A stretch of DNA of 19,455 nucleotides from an uncultured Actinomycetes bacterium (GTDB lineage: Bacteria > Actinomycetota > Acidimicrobiia > Acidimicrobiales > Ilumatobacteraceae): assembly GCA_903858075.1 (NCBI GenBank), contig CAIOHI010000294.1, positions 1 through 19,455 on the forward strand. The letters run 5' to 3'. A program made the translations under genes and the position numbers. A model generated the notes under the pieces. The model did no database searches. It was not told the origin of the DNA and saw only the letters and a program-made list of their open reading frames with translations. Below are positions 6,771 through 14,625 of this stretch, one piece after another. Positions within the stretch are counted from its first letter, which is position 1. Every line of letters starts with the position of its first letter.

Positions 6771-9124
6771 CGTTGACGCTCATTCATGAGTGGGGCAAAA
6801 GGCAAGATGCGTTTCGGTGCTCCTGCAGCTTTTTCCCAATCTTCCACTAGCCATCCACGTTTGCGGGCAATAGAGGCAAGGCGAGTTTCGGGGTTCACGG
6901 CAACGGGGTGCCCTACTGCTTCAAGGAGTGGCAAGTCTGAAGTGGAGTCGGCGTAAGCCACGCATTCGTCGAGGTGTACACCAAGTGACGCGCAGTAATC
7001 GGCAAGCACCTGGGCGCGTGTTTCGCCGGTCGGTGGTGCTTTGATGAGTTGCCCGCTGTAAGTGTTGTCAGGGCGAATCGACATTTCTGCTCCAACAATC
7101 TCGTCGAATAATGGGCGCAAGCCTTCAACGTTGAACGTGAGTGCTCCGGTAATGAGAATGGTTTTATGACCAAGTGCTCGGTGCTCGCGCACACGACGAA
7201 TTGCGGCAGGGAATGACTTCGCAACAATGACTTCGGTCATCATTAACTGGGTATCTATGGCAATTTGGTCAACGGGCGCATCTTCATAGCGACGGTAGAA
7301 GTAGCGCAAGAAGTCACTGCGGTCTTTACGGTCCATTGAGAGAAGGGTGGGGGCTTCTTTCATGGTGCGCAAGAAGTAGCGCGCACGCTCTGCATTGTTG
7401 AGGTGGCGCGTTGCGAGCCACGAGTAACTTTCAACAACGTTTGAAGCAATGAGTGTGTTCTCTAGGTCGAATGCTGCAACTTTGCGATCGGGTGAAAGAA
7501 CATTTGCACGCAACCGTGCGGCCCTGTCTGTTTTTGTTTTCCCAGGCGTCATTTTGACGCGGGCATGGTCGACCACGGAAGGAAGGTGCACTTCTTTGAC
7601 GTAGTGGTCCCAATTCACTACACGTGGGTCGAAGCAAAAATCTTGTTGATCTTTTTCATCAAGTTCGTTCCAGAGCGACAACAAGTTGTCGATACTGTAA
7701 ATGGCTTCGCACTCGGTGTAGAGGCCATAGAGTTCGACGTATTCCAGTGCGCGTTCTACTTCAATACGCTTCTCATCGAGCTTTGCCGACCATGCGGCTT
7801 GCGCTCCACGTAAGGGGAGTGCTTGCAGCACGCGTTCACCTTGCGTAATTGCTGTTTTTGCACGTGAGAGTTGTTGTTGCACGCGCCCGCGGCCCGGGAA
7901 GCGCCAATCGGGTACAACAATTGGTTGACCTTCTGCATCGTAAATGGGGTGTTCGGTAAACCAGTCACGCACGTTGTTTACAAGGTCGCTGTAACGCAAT
8001 GGGTTGGTACTTCCAGAGGCAACTTGTGTGATGTATGGAGACTTCACAGGGCCTGCTGCCGCAACAGCAATGATGGCTGCAACAACAATGTCGACGGGTA
8101 TCACGTCAACAGTGCCTTCGGGTACACCAGGAAATTCGCGCAAGAGCCCACGTGCATACGAGATGATGACGGGTTCCGCCATGCGAAAGCCGCGAATCCA
8201 GCCCGGCTTTGGCTCAAGAACTGCCGACTCAATAATGGACGGGCGCACAATGTTGACGGGAAGTGCACCTTTTGTTTCTGTGAGAGCTTGTTCGCCAAGA
8301 GCCTTGGTGAAGGCGTATGCATCGGGCCAGCCCACGCTCGCAGCACGAGAGCGACCTGCTTGCACGAGCTCGCTACTGACCCAACGTTCGCGCAACTGTT
8401 CAGTTTTTGCTGCAAGTGCTGGGGCTCCGGCTGCACCAAGTTCGCGGCGGGCACCTTTGCGGAAACCTTCTAGAACCTTTGGTGTGCGACTCGCTGCTTC
8501 AACGTCGCTACGCAGGCGTCGAGCTGAGGCAACTTCTGCTTTCCAACTCAAACCAATGTCGAAAGGACCTTCAGAAACCAATTGCTCGGGTGCTGTTCCG
8601 CGCCTATTGCCGGCTACGTAACAGGTACTAACTGCAACAAGGTGTGGCATGTTGGTTCCACTGGGGTGCAGTTCATTCAGTAATGCGGCAAGGCGGGTGG
8701 GGCCTAAGAGGTTGACTTCCACTGCAGAGTCGAGCGGGGAATCGAATGACACTGCAGCAGCTGAGTGAATAACAATGTCGCATGCTGCAAGCAGTGCGCG
8801 GTCGGTTTCATTGAGCAATAAGCCATCAACAGAAATATCGCCATCGAGAGCATGTACACGCCGTGCGGTCATTGCATCAAAAGATTCCGCACTGTTGGCA
8901 TGCATGTCGCGCAAACGGTCGAATGCATCGTTGCTCAAAATTTCACGCTTCACTCGAGAGGCTGCGCCTCGGCGACCGCCACGAATAATGAGAAAGAGCT
9001 CAGAGCCCGGGGCGCTTCGTAGGAGGCGTTCCACGAGGGCGGTACCCACGAATCCGGTGGAACCGGTGATGGCGATCTTGCGCCCCGATAGAGATTCAGC
9101 AATCATGCGAGACTTTTCTAGCAC
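6767..9124 (-). CDS. fatty acyl-CoA reductase fused to a HAD-IB hydrolase domain
   Basis: A 785-residue fusion heads the minus-strand operon. Residues about 15-370 form an extended SDR reductase of the male-sterility/thioester-reductase type: GSTGFVG at 21-27 for NAD(P)H, HSAAAVSF at 120-127, and the catalytic Tyr270-x3-Lys274 in YAFTK. Residues about 450-525 resemble the FAR C-terminal (sterile) domain, with DFCFDPRVVNWDHYVKE. Together these predict reduction of acyl-CoA to fatty aldehyde or alcohol. Residues about 545-770 are a HAD-IB domain: motif I FDLENT (Asp553), motif II LITGA near 657-661, Lys695 as possible motif III, and motif IV ADSTSD (Asp726, Asp730). Motif I has Glu555 where phosphatases have Asp. 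The GTG start follows AGAGG closely; ATG at 9106 (Met7) is an alternative. An ATGA overlap couples it to the dehydrogenase. Confidence 0.85.
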   Translation of the reverse strand: MLEKSRMIAESLSGRKIAITGSTGFVGTALVERLLRSAPGSELFLIIRGGRRGAASRVKREILSNDAFDRLRDMHANSAESFDAMTARRVHALDGDISVDGLLLNETDRALLAACDIVIHSAAAVSFDSPLDSAVEVNLLGPTRLAALLNELHPSGTNMPHLVAVSTCYVAGNRRGTAPEQLVSEGPFDIGLSWKAEVASARRLRSDVEAASRTPKVLEGFRKGARRELGAAGAPALAAKTEQLRERWVSSELVQAGRSRAASVGWPDAYAFTKALGEQALTETKGALPVNIVRPSIIESAVLEPKPGWIRGFRMAEPVIISYARGLLREFPGVPEGTVDVIPVDIVVAAIIAVAAAGPVKSPYITQVASGSTNPLRYSDLVNNVRDWFTEHPIYDAEGQPIVVPDWRFPGRGRVQQQLSRAKTAITQGERVLQALPLRGAQAAWSAKLDEKRIEVERALEYVELYGLYTECEAIYSIDNLLSLWNELDEKDQQDFCFDPRVVNWDHYVKEVHLPSVVDHARVKMTPGKTKTDRAARLRANVLSPDRKVAAFDLENTLIASNVVESYSWLATRHLNNAERARYFLRTMKEAPTLLSMDRKDRSDFLRYFYRRYEDAPVDQIAIDTQLMMTEVIVAKSFPAAIRRVREHRALGHKTILITGALTFNVEGLRPLFDEIVGAEMSIRPDNTYSGQLIKAPPTGETRAQVLADYCASLGVHLDECVAYADSTSDLPLLEAVGHPVAVNPETRLASIARKRGWLVEDWEKAAGAPKRILPFAPLMNERQR

Positions 9125-9127
9125 ATT

Positions 9128-9147
9128 CCTCTACCATTTGGTAGAGG
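9128..9147. promoter_or_regulatory. perfect 20-base palindrome, predicted TetR operator
   Basis: CCTCTACCATTTGGTAGAGG consists of two perfect 9-base arms around a TT centre. It lies in the 44-base gap between the divergent reductase operon and the TetR gene, which is the classic place and size for a TetR-family operator. Its AGAGG on the minus strand is also the presumed ribosome site of the reductase gene, so a bound repressor would block both directions. A possible minus-strand extended -10 (TGGCATATT, about 9166-9174) would place the palindrome just downstream of the transcription start; this promoter guess is weak. Binding itself is inferred. Confidence 0.72.
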
Positions 9148-9168
9148 CGAACGAGAAAGTGGGGAAAT

Positions 9169-9777
9169 ATGCCAGAAATCCGCAAAAAACATGCTCAACC
9201 CACGCGGGAACGCATTCTCGATACCGCCCTTGACCTCTTTGGATCGGGCGGGATCGACGCAACGAGCCTCGATGACATTGCCCGTGCAGTGGGGGTGGCG
9301 AAACAAACGGTGCTCTATTGGTTCGTCAGTAAAGAGGAACTGGCCGTGGCGGTCATGCAGCGCGTGGCCGATGAGCTGGTTTTGGAAATTGGTGCAGCTA
9401 TTCGATCGGCGCCGCATGGTTTCGCACGAATTGAAGCAACAGTCACCGCGGTGTTTCGCCCGGCCATTCGACGCCCTGCACTCTTGGGTCTCATTCGTGA
9501 GTTGAACCGCCTGCCACCGGCGCTGAGTGAAGCGCTCATTGACAAAGTGTCTCCACTCATCGACATGGCTGCTCTCTATTTAGAAAAAGAGATGAATGAC
9601 GGAAGGTTGCGTCGAGCCGACCCACATTTATTATTGGCCTTCGTGTACTCCACTGTGGTGGGTGTTGCTACAGAGCCAGTGGCGCTACGTGCAGTGGGGT
9701 GGCAACCTACAACGGTGTCCCTGCGTACATTGCGACGCGAACTGCTCGAATTTTTACGAGCCGCACTCACTCCTTAG
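9169..9777 (+). CDS. TetR-family transcriptional repressor
   Basis: This 202-residue regulator has an N-terminal DNA-binding domain at about 11-57. It contains RERILDTALDLFGSGG, then the helix-turn-helix TSLDDIARAVGVAKQTVLYWF and SKEEL, all standard TetR signatures. The C-terminal helical part (about 65-200) is the ligand-sensing and dimer domain and does not identify the ligand. The ATG is preceded by a GGGG-containing purine-rich stretch (9161-9167). The gene diverges from the five-gene lipid-like operon across a 20-base palindrome, so self-regulation and repression of that operon are expected; acyl-CoA or a related lipid would be a natural inducer, but this is a guess. Its stop overlaps the end of the D-Ala-D-Ala ligase gene by 4 bases. 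Confidence 0.93.
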   Translation: MPEIRKKHAQPTRERILDTALDLFGSGGIDATSLDDIARAVGVAKQTVLYWFVSKEELAVAVMQRVADELVLEIGAAIRSAPHGFARIEATVTAVFRPAIRRPALLGLIRELNRLPPALSEALIDKVSPLIDMAALYLEKEMNDGRLRRADPHLLLAFVYSTVVGVATEPVALRAVGWQPTTVSLRTLRRELLEFLRAALTP

Positions 9778-10823
9778 TGGCTGGTGTGGCGTCGACGGCG
9801 TGAGTGCCGGTCGAAGGCAAGCTCAACGAGCCGGTCGATGAGATCGCTGTAAGAGATTCCGGTTTGTTCCCACAGTTTTGGATACATGGAAATGGGTGTG
9901 AAGCCAGGAATGGTGTTGACCTCGTTACATAAGAAGCGTGATGTTGATTCATCGAAGAAGAAATCAACTCGTGCCAGGCCGTCACACCGCAGGGCTTTGT
10001 AGATATTTATAGCCTTTTCACGCACTTCTTGCGCTTGTTCTTCGCTCAGCAGTGCAGGAATATGCAAAGTGGCGGTGTTGTTGACGTATTTATCTTTGTA
10101 GTCGTAGAACTCGCCGGCAGGAACAATTTCACCAGGCACAGAAGCAATGGGTTCCATATTTCCCAGAACCGCAACTTCAATTTCTCTACCTGAGATGAAT
10201 TCCTCGCAAATTGCCCATTCGTCGTATTGAAACGCCAGATGGAGTGCGGTCATGAAATCTTCACGATGTGTCACTTTGCTCACGCCGACAGATGAGCCCA
10301 TATTGGCTGGCTTGACAAAAATGGGTAATCCGAGTTGGTCGATAGCGGCATCGATATCGGCAGGCGTGCATTCACCATCGCGCAACGCAATAAAAGCAGG
10401 CTGTGGAACATTGTGATGCAGCAGAATTTGTTTGCTGACCACTTTGTCCATACATATTGCACTCGACAAAACTCCTGAACCAACGTATGCAATATTGGCT
10501 AATTCAAGCATGCCTTGCACAGTTCCGTCTTCTCCGAGTGGGCCATGCAGCAACGGCAATACAACACATTGTTCAAGGAGTGAAATTACTGTTTGCAAAT
10601 TCGTTGGTGTTCCAGAAGTAGATAAACGGCCCGCAGCAACTTCATCGTTTGACGGAACGACGAGGTTCCAGATTCCGGCTCTGCTGATGCCAATGGTGGT
10701 GATGTCGTACTTCTCGGTATTTGCAGCGGCGATGACATGGGCAGCAGTTACGCAACTGACGTCGTGTTCTGCGGACTCGCCGCCAAAAAGAACAATAAGA
10801 GGAATGCGATGCGGAGTGTTCAT
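9774..10823 (-). CDS. ddl: D-alanine--D-alanine ligase
   Basis: This 349-residue ATP-grasp enzyme joins two D-alanines for peptidoglycan precursor synthesis in the cytoplasm. Visible motifs are FGGESAEHDVS at 13-23, LLHGPLGEDG at 91-100, the ATP-binding loop KPANMGSSVGVSK at 171-183, EEFISGREIEVAVLG near 207-221, the omega-loop FYDYKDKY at 239-246, and the metal-binding end NEVNTIPGFTPISMYP at 300-315. Tyr residues in the omega loop fit a D-Ala-D-Ala rather than a D-Ala-D-Lac ligase. The C-terminus ends in an arginine/histidine-rich tail (DRHSRRRRHTSH), beyond the usual fold. A GGGGGAAG stretch sits just before the ATG. It diverges from murF, the enzyme that uses its product, across 83 bases. 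Confidence 0.96.
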   Translation of the reverse strand: MNTPHRIPLIVLFGGESAEHDVSCVTAAHVIAAANTEKYDITTIGISRAGIWNLVVPSNDEVAAGRLSTSGTPTNLQTVISLLEQCVVLPLLHGPLGEDGTVQGMLELANIAYVGSGVLSSAICMDKVVSKQILLHHNVPQPAFIALRDGECTPADIDAAIDQLGLPIFVKPANMGSSVGVSKVTHREDFMTALHLAFQYDEWAICEEFISGREIEVAVLGNMEPIASVPGEIVPAGEFYDYKDKYVNNTATLHIPALLSEEQAQEVREKAINIYKALRCDGLARVDFFFDESTSRFLCNEVNTIPGFTPISMYPKLWEQTGISYSDLIDRLVELAFDRHSRRRRHTSH

Positions 10824-10906
10824 AATTCTTCCCCCGACGGTACACGCGTGGCGAGAGTTTTACCGCACTCGCGACTTCTCGCGCTACAGAGCAGTATCTT
10901 TGGGGC
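10824..10906. promoter_or_regulatory. shared ddl/murF divergent control region
   Basis: These 83 bases separate two divergently read cell-wall genes, so promoters for both must lie here or inside the genes. On the plus strand TATCTT at 10895-10900 is a weak -10 candidate close to the murF ATG, but I see no matching -35. A small perfect hairpin, CGCGA-CTTC-TCGCG, lies at 10870-10883. The minus strand has GGGGGAAG as the likely ddl ribosome site. None of the individual elements is strong. Confidence 0.4.
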
Positions 10907-12235
10907 ATGCGTATTCCCCTTGCTGAGGTTGCAGGTGTATTGAGCGCATCTGTCGTCGGCAACATGGAAAGTGGTCTGGTAGCACAAGGCGTGTCGTATG
11001 ACTCTCGACAAGTGGCGCCTGGAAATCTCTTCGTTGCCATTATTGCGCAACGCGATGGCCATGATTTTGTGCTCGATGCAGTTCAGGCGGGTGCCGCTGC
11101 GGTTTTGGTTTCTCGTGAAGTGTTGGAGTGCCCGGTTCCGCAGTTAGTTGTGGCCGACACTTCTGTTGCGCTCACCGCACTAGGTAAATGGGCTCGCGAG
11201 CACGTGAAGCCAACGGTAAAGAATCGCATTGTCGGAATTACTGGGTCGGTTGGAAAAACTTCCACGAAAGATTTCATTGCGGCGGTATTGGCAACACAGT
11301 TCGTTGTCGGTGCAAGTGAGAAATCTTTAAACAACGACCAAGGTGTTCCGGTGACTGTGCTCAATGCGCCAGAACCCACTGAAGCTCTTGTGGTGGAAAT
11401 GGGCATGCGTGGCTTTGGGGAAATAGCTCGGCTCGCTGCACTGGTGCAACCTCATATTGGGGTCATTACCGCTGTAGGAGAGTCACATAGTGAGCGCGTA
11501 GGTGGTGTTGAGGGTGTTGCCCGAGCAAAGGCTGAACTCGTTGAGTCGTTGCCCGCAGATGGTTTCGCTGTTCTCAATGCCGACGATGCGCTCGTTGCAG
11601 CCATGCGCAATAAGACCAGTGCCACAGCTTTTACCTATGGAACCGCTGCCGATGCCGACATGCGTATTTCAGATCTCACCATCAACGGTGACGGGTGCGC
11701 TTCGTTCCACCTGGCTTCACAATGGGGAAGTGGAAATTGCACCCTGTCGGTGCCGGGCCGACACATGGTAAGCAATGCCACTGCCGCCGTGTTAGTGGGC
11801 GCACTGTGTGGCATACCTGTTTCCGATGCAGTGCTGGCAGTCGCATCAACTGCAATGTCGCCAATGAGAATGCAGGTCCATTCCTTGACTGATGGCGTAT
11901 TGCTCGACGATTCTTACAATGCAAGCCCAACATCAATGTCGGCTGCGCTCCTTACGTTGCGAAGCATGACTGCAGATCATCGCATTGCAGTACTTGGTGT
12001 GATGGCAGAAATATCTGACGCAGAGGTCCAGCACAAGAACATTGCGCAACTGGCGCAAGACCTAGGAATTGAATTGATTGCATTTCGTACCGACCTCTAT
12101 GGCTTGCCGAGTTATGAAACATATGCAGAGGTGTACGCACTCTTGCGAAAGCGTTCTGCGAACACCGCAATTCTCCTGAAGGGATCACGAATTGCGGGTC
12201 TTGAAGCAGTAACCCAGTTACTGCTCGGGCTCTAA
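10907..12235 (+). CDS. murF: UDP-N-acetylmuramoyl-tripeptide--D-alanyl-D-alanine ligase
   Basis: This 442-residue Mur ligase adds D-Ala-D-Ala to the UDP-MurNAc tripeptide, completing the cytoplasmic peptidoglycan precursor. The N-terminal substrate domain has VSYDSRQVAPGNLFVAI near 29-45. The ATP loop is GITGSVGKTSTK at 110-121. SLNNDQGVPVTVLN at 140-153 and VEMGMRGFGEI near 163-173 are typical of MurF. GESHSERVGGVEGVARAKAEL near 191-211 includes the lysine region, and the third domain has DDSYNASPTSM at 334-344 and LLKGSR at 423-428. The usual GDM-x-ELG motif is altered to GVMAEIS near 364-370. No strong ribosome site is seen before the ATG (TTTGGGGC), so initiation may be weak or near-leaderless. 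Its last 18 bases overlap the MFS gene on the other strand. Confidence 0.94.
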   Translation: MRIPLAEVAGVLSASVVGNMESGLVAQGVSYDSRQVAPGNLFVAIIAQRDGHDFVLDAVQAGAAAVLVSREVLECPVPQLVVADTSVALTALGKWAREHVKPTVKNRIVGITGSVGKTSTKDFIAAVLATQFVVGASEKSLNNDQGVPVTVLNAPEPTEALVVEMGMRGFGEIARLAALVQPHIGVITAVGESHSERVGGVEGVARAKAELVESLPADGFAVLNADDALVAAMRNKTSATAFTYGTAADADMRISDLTINGDGCASFHLASQWGSGNCTLSVPGRHMVSNATAAVLVGALCGIPVSDAVLAVASTAMSPMRMQVHSLTDGVLLDDSYNASPTSMSAALLTLRSMTADHRIAVLGVMAEISDAEVQHKNIAQLAQDLGIELIAFRTDLYGLPSYETYAEVYALLRKRSANTAILLKGSRIAGLEAVTQLLLGL

Positions 12236-13495
12236 ATTCCTGCGTGCATCTATCGAGCCAATATTGCACCACCACGCAAGATAGAGCGCCCAAGCAGCGC
12301 CACCAATAAGAACCCAGCGCGCTCCAAAACTGTCGATCACTGGTCCAAAAATAAGGTTTCCAATGGGTACCGTTCCACCAAAAGCCATAAACCACAGCGC
12401 CATGACTCGGCCTCTCTCGTTAGGGGCAAGGCGCGATTGCAAAATGGTGAGCATCGAAGTTGTCGTGACGAGATATGCGATACCAAGAAAAAACCCAACT
12501 ATAAAGGCTTGAAGAGGAGTTCGTGAAAGCGCGAAGAGTAAAAGTGTCGCGGCAAAAGATATGAAACCAGATTGCACTACTTTGCGCTTATCCGAATTTA
12601 CAAAAACAGTTCCAATAGCGAGACCACCTAACGCTGCTCCAAAACCCCATGTTGCATAAAGCCAGCGATAAGCAGAAGAACGTTCGTCGATGCCGAAATT
12701 CATAGAGGCCACGGCCGGGAAAAGTCCGACAAAAGGAAGAGACAAAAAAGCAAAACTGAAAATTGACAAAAGAAGTCTGCGTATCTCGGCTCGTTCGTAG
12801 GCAATTTTGAACCCTGTAGTGAGCTGTCGCCACCCTGGTTCGCTAGCGATTGGAGTGATTTGCGGAAGGCGAACGCGCAGCAGTGCAGCAATAACGAATA
12901 AGTATGTAAATGCATTTACGAGAAATACTTGAGATGTGGTGAGCCCCCATGAAGTGAGCACCGCCACTATGACCGGGCCGAGTACCCGTGAGCCATTAAT
13001 GACAGTTGAATTCAAAGAAATGGCACCTTGAAGATCTGATGGAGGAACAAGAGTGGGTAGCGACGCAGACCATGCTGGCGCATTCAGTGCATTGCCCACG
13101 CCAACTCCAAATTGTGCAAAGAAAATCATCCAGATTGTCGCGTCGCGAGCAACAAGAGGAAATAGTAAAAGCGAAAATGTAAGTTGCACGCTCTGCGCAA
13201 AAATAAGCCATTTTCTGCGGTCGAATCTGTCTGCAAATACTCCGCCAGGGATGGAAAAAAGAAGCATCGGTCCAAGTTGAGCGAAGATAAATAAACCGAC
13301 GAATGACGCTCTGCCCGTGCGGTGGTATATGTAAGCGGGTAGGACAACATTCTGCATCCATGAACCTACGCTCGACATGAACGAACCGATAAACATCAGG
13401 CGAAATGGGCGCGACGAAAGTGCGGCTCTAATGCTGCCTGGCGTATACCGATGCGGCGTGAAGTTGCTAGGTAAGTCTTCTGCGGAGTGTGGCAT
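12218..13495 (-). CDS. MFS transporter, drug/siderophore exporter type (MFS_3)
   Basis: A 425-residue inner-membrane protein with about twelve hydrophobic segments, the usual size for the major facilitator superfamily. Typical elements are FRLMFIGSFMSSVGSWMQNV near 31-50 and the cytoplasmic motif GGVFADRFDRRK at 84-95, where the acidic/basic pattern marks the loop between helices 2 and 3. Sequence style matches the MFS_3 group that contains EntS-like exporters, and proton-driven efflux is the family's role. The substrate is not evident. It lies 22 bases after the luciferase-like oxidoreductase gene and is probably cotranscribed with it. Possibly it exports a product of the neighbouring oxidative enzymes, by inference. 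The 3' end overlaps murF. Confidence 0.88.
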   Translation of the reverse strand: MPHSAEDLPSNFTPHRYTPGSIRAALSSRPFRLMFIGSFMSSVGSWMQNVVLPAYIYHRTGRASFVGLFIFAQLGPMLLFSIPGGVFADRFDRRKWLIFAQSVQLTFSLLLFPLVARDATIWMIFFAQFGVGVGNALNAPAWSASLPTLVPPSDLQGAISLNSTVINGSRVLGPVIVAVLTSWGLTTSQVFLVNAFTYLFVIAALLRVRLPQITPIASEPGWRQLTTGFKIAYERAEIRRLLLSIFSFAFLSLPFVGLFPAVASMNFGIDERSSAYRWLYATWGFGAALGGLAIGTVFVNSDKRKVVQSGFISFAATLLLFALSRTPLQAFIVGFFLGIAYLVTTTSMLTILQSRLAPNERGRVMALWFMAFGGTVPIGNLIFGPVIDSFGARWVLIGGAAWALYLAWWCNIGSIDARRNLEPEQ

Positions 13496-13517
13496 TTGGG
13501 TTGGCTTGCGCCAGGGA

Positions 13518-14573
13518 TCAGCCGGCTACAAGGTCTGCATAAGTTTCGAGCACCTGCGGTGGGCCGCTGATGAGAAATGTTGTGATGCAGGTTTCGCGCC
13601 ACTTGGCCATTTCGTCTTTGATCTTTGCCATGGGTCCAACCAATGCCACATCTTCCACCATTGCCAGTGGAATGGAGGCAGCGGCCTCTTCTTTTTTGCC
13701 AGCCAAGTAAAGCTCTTGCACTTTGAGCGCAACATCTTCGTAACCCATGCGAGCAAACACCTCAAAGTGGAAGTTGGCACCGCGTGCACCCATGCCGCCC
13801 GCGTAGAGAGCAAGGAATGGGCGCACGAAGTTTGCGCACGCCTCAACATCGTCTCCAGGAATAATCATGACGCCAGATGCAACTTCAAAACGATCTGATT
13901 TGCCTGCTTCGCCACTTTTTGCAAAACCTTCATTGAGGCACTTGCGGTAAAAAGCATCTTCTTTCGGTGAGAAAAAGAGTGGCAGCCATCCGTCGCAAAT
14001 CTCCCCTGCGAGTGCAACGTTCTTTGGGCCCTCTGCGCCAAGGAAAATAGGAATGTCTTTGCGCAATGGGTGAACTGTGCTCTTCAGTGGTTTTCCTAAA
14101 CCTGAACCACCGCGTAAAGGAATGTCGTAAAACTCGCCGTGAAAGTCGATGGGTTTGTCACGCTTCAAAATACTGCGGACCACTTCAATGTATTCACGTG
14201 TGCGAGCTAGCGGCTTGGGGTAAGGCTGGCCGTACCAACCTTCCACTACTTGTGGGCCCGAAGCTCCGAGACCAAGAATGAAACGCCCGTTGCTGAGGTG
14301 GTCAATTGTCATCGCTGCCATGGCAGTAGCCGAAGGAGTACGTGCACTCATTTGAATGATGCCGGTGCCGAGTCGAACATTTTGTGTTTGTGCTCCCCAC
14401 CATGCGAGGGGAGTGATTGCGTCACTGCCGTAAGCCTCGGCGGTCCAAACGCTGTCGAAACCTAGACGGTCAGCTTCCTTGATTCCCTCAAGAGCCCCAC
14501 TTGGTGGTCCGCTACCCCAGTAGCCAGTGTTGTACCCGAGCTTGATGTTTTTAGATGATGAACTATTCCCCAT
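13518..14573 (-). CDS. LLM-class (luciferase-like) oxidoreductase, probably F420-dependent
   Basis: A 351-residue member of the bacterial luciferase-like TIM-barrel family. Visible signatures are the N-terminal LGYNTGYWG near 12-20, EADRLGFDSVWTAEAYGSDA near 33-52, NVRLGTGIIQMSARTP at 65-80, and DHLSNGRFILGLGASGPQVV near 91-110. PIFLGAEGPKNVALAGEICDGWLP occurs mid-protein, split here only by its own length across the barrel. This pattern is the one seen in actinobacterial F420-dependent oxidoreductases (Rv3520c-like); F420 rather than FMN use is inferred from the family. The gene follows the P450 gene by 52 bases and precedes the MFS gene by 22, so a three-gene operon is likely. The ATG is the only sensible start. 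Substrate unknown. Confidence 0.88.
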   Translation of the reverse strand: MGNSSSSKNIKLGYNTGYWGSGPPSGALEGIKEADRLGFDSVWTAEAYGSDAITPLAWWGAQTQNVRLGTGIIQMSARTPSATAMAAMTIDHLSNGRFILGLGASGPQVVEGWYGQPYPKPLARTREYIEVVRSILKRDKPIDFHGEFYDIPLRGGSGLGKPLKSTVHPLRKDIPIFLGAEGPKNVALAGEICDGWLPLFFSPKEDAFYRKCLNEGFAKSGEAGKSDRFEVASGVMIIPGDDVEACANFVRPFLALYAGGMGARGANFHFEVFARMGYEDVALKVQELYLAGKKEEAAASIPLAMVEDVALVGPMAKIKDEMAKWRETCITTFLISGPPQVLETYADLVAG

Positions 14574-14625
14574 GCCTCAAAGATACGTGGCGAGATGCCA
14601 TCAACCCCGACTCAAATGCGGAGAT

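Noticed and set aside
7871..8621. Two long plus-strand open frames (about 200 codons each) opposite the reductase-HAD gene.
   Set aside because: They are shadow frames of a gene whose motifs are clear; neither has a ribosome site or a recognisable fold.
10870..10883. Hairpin CGCGA-CTTC-TCGCG considered as a terminator.
   Set aside because: Five-base stem, no T-run, and located between two gene starts, where no terminator is expected.
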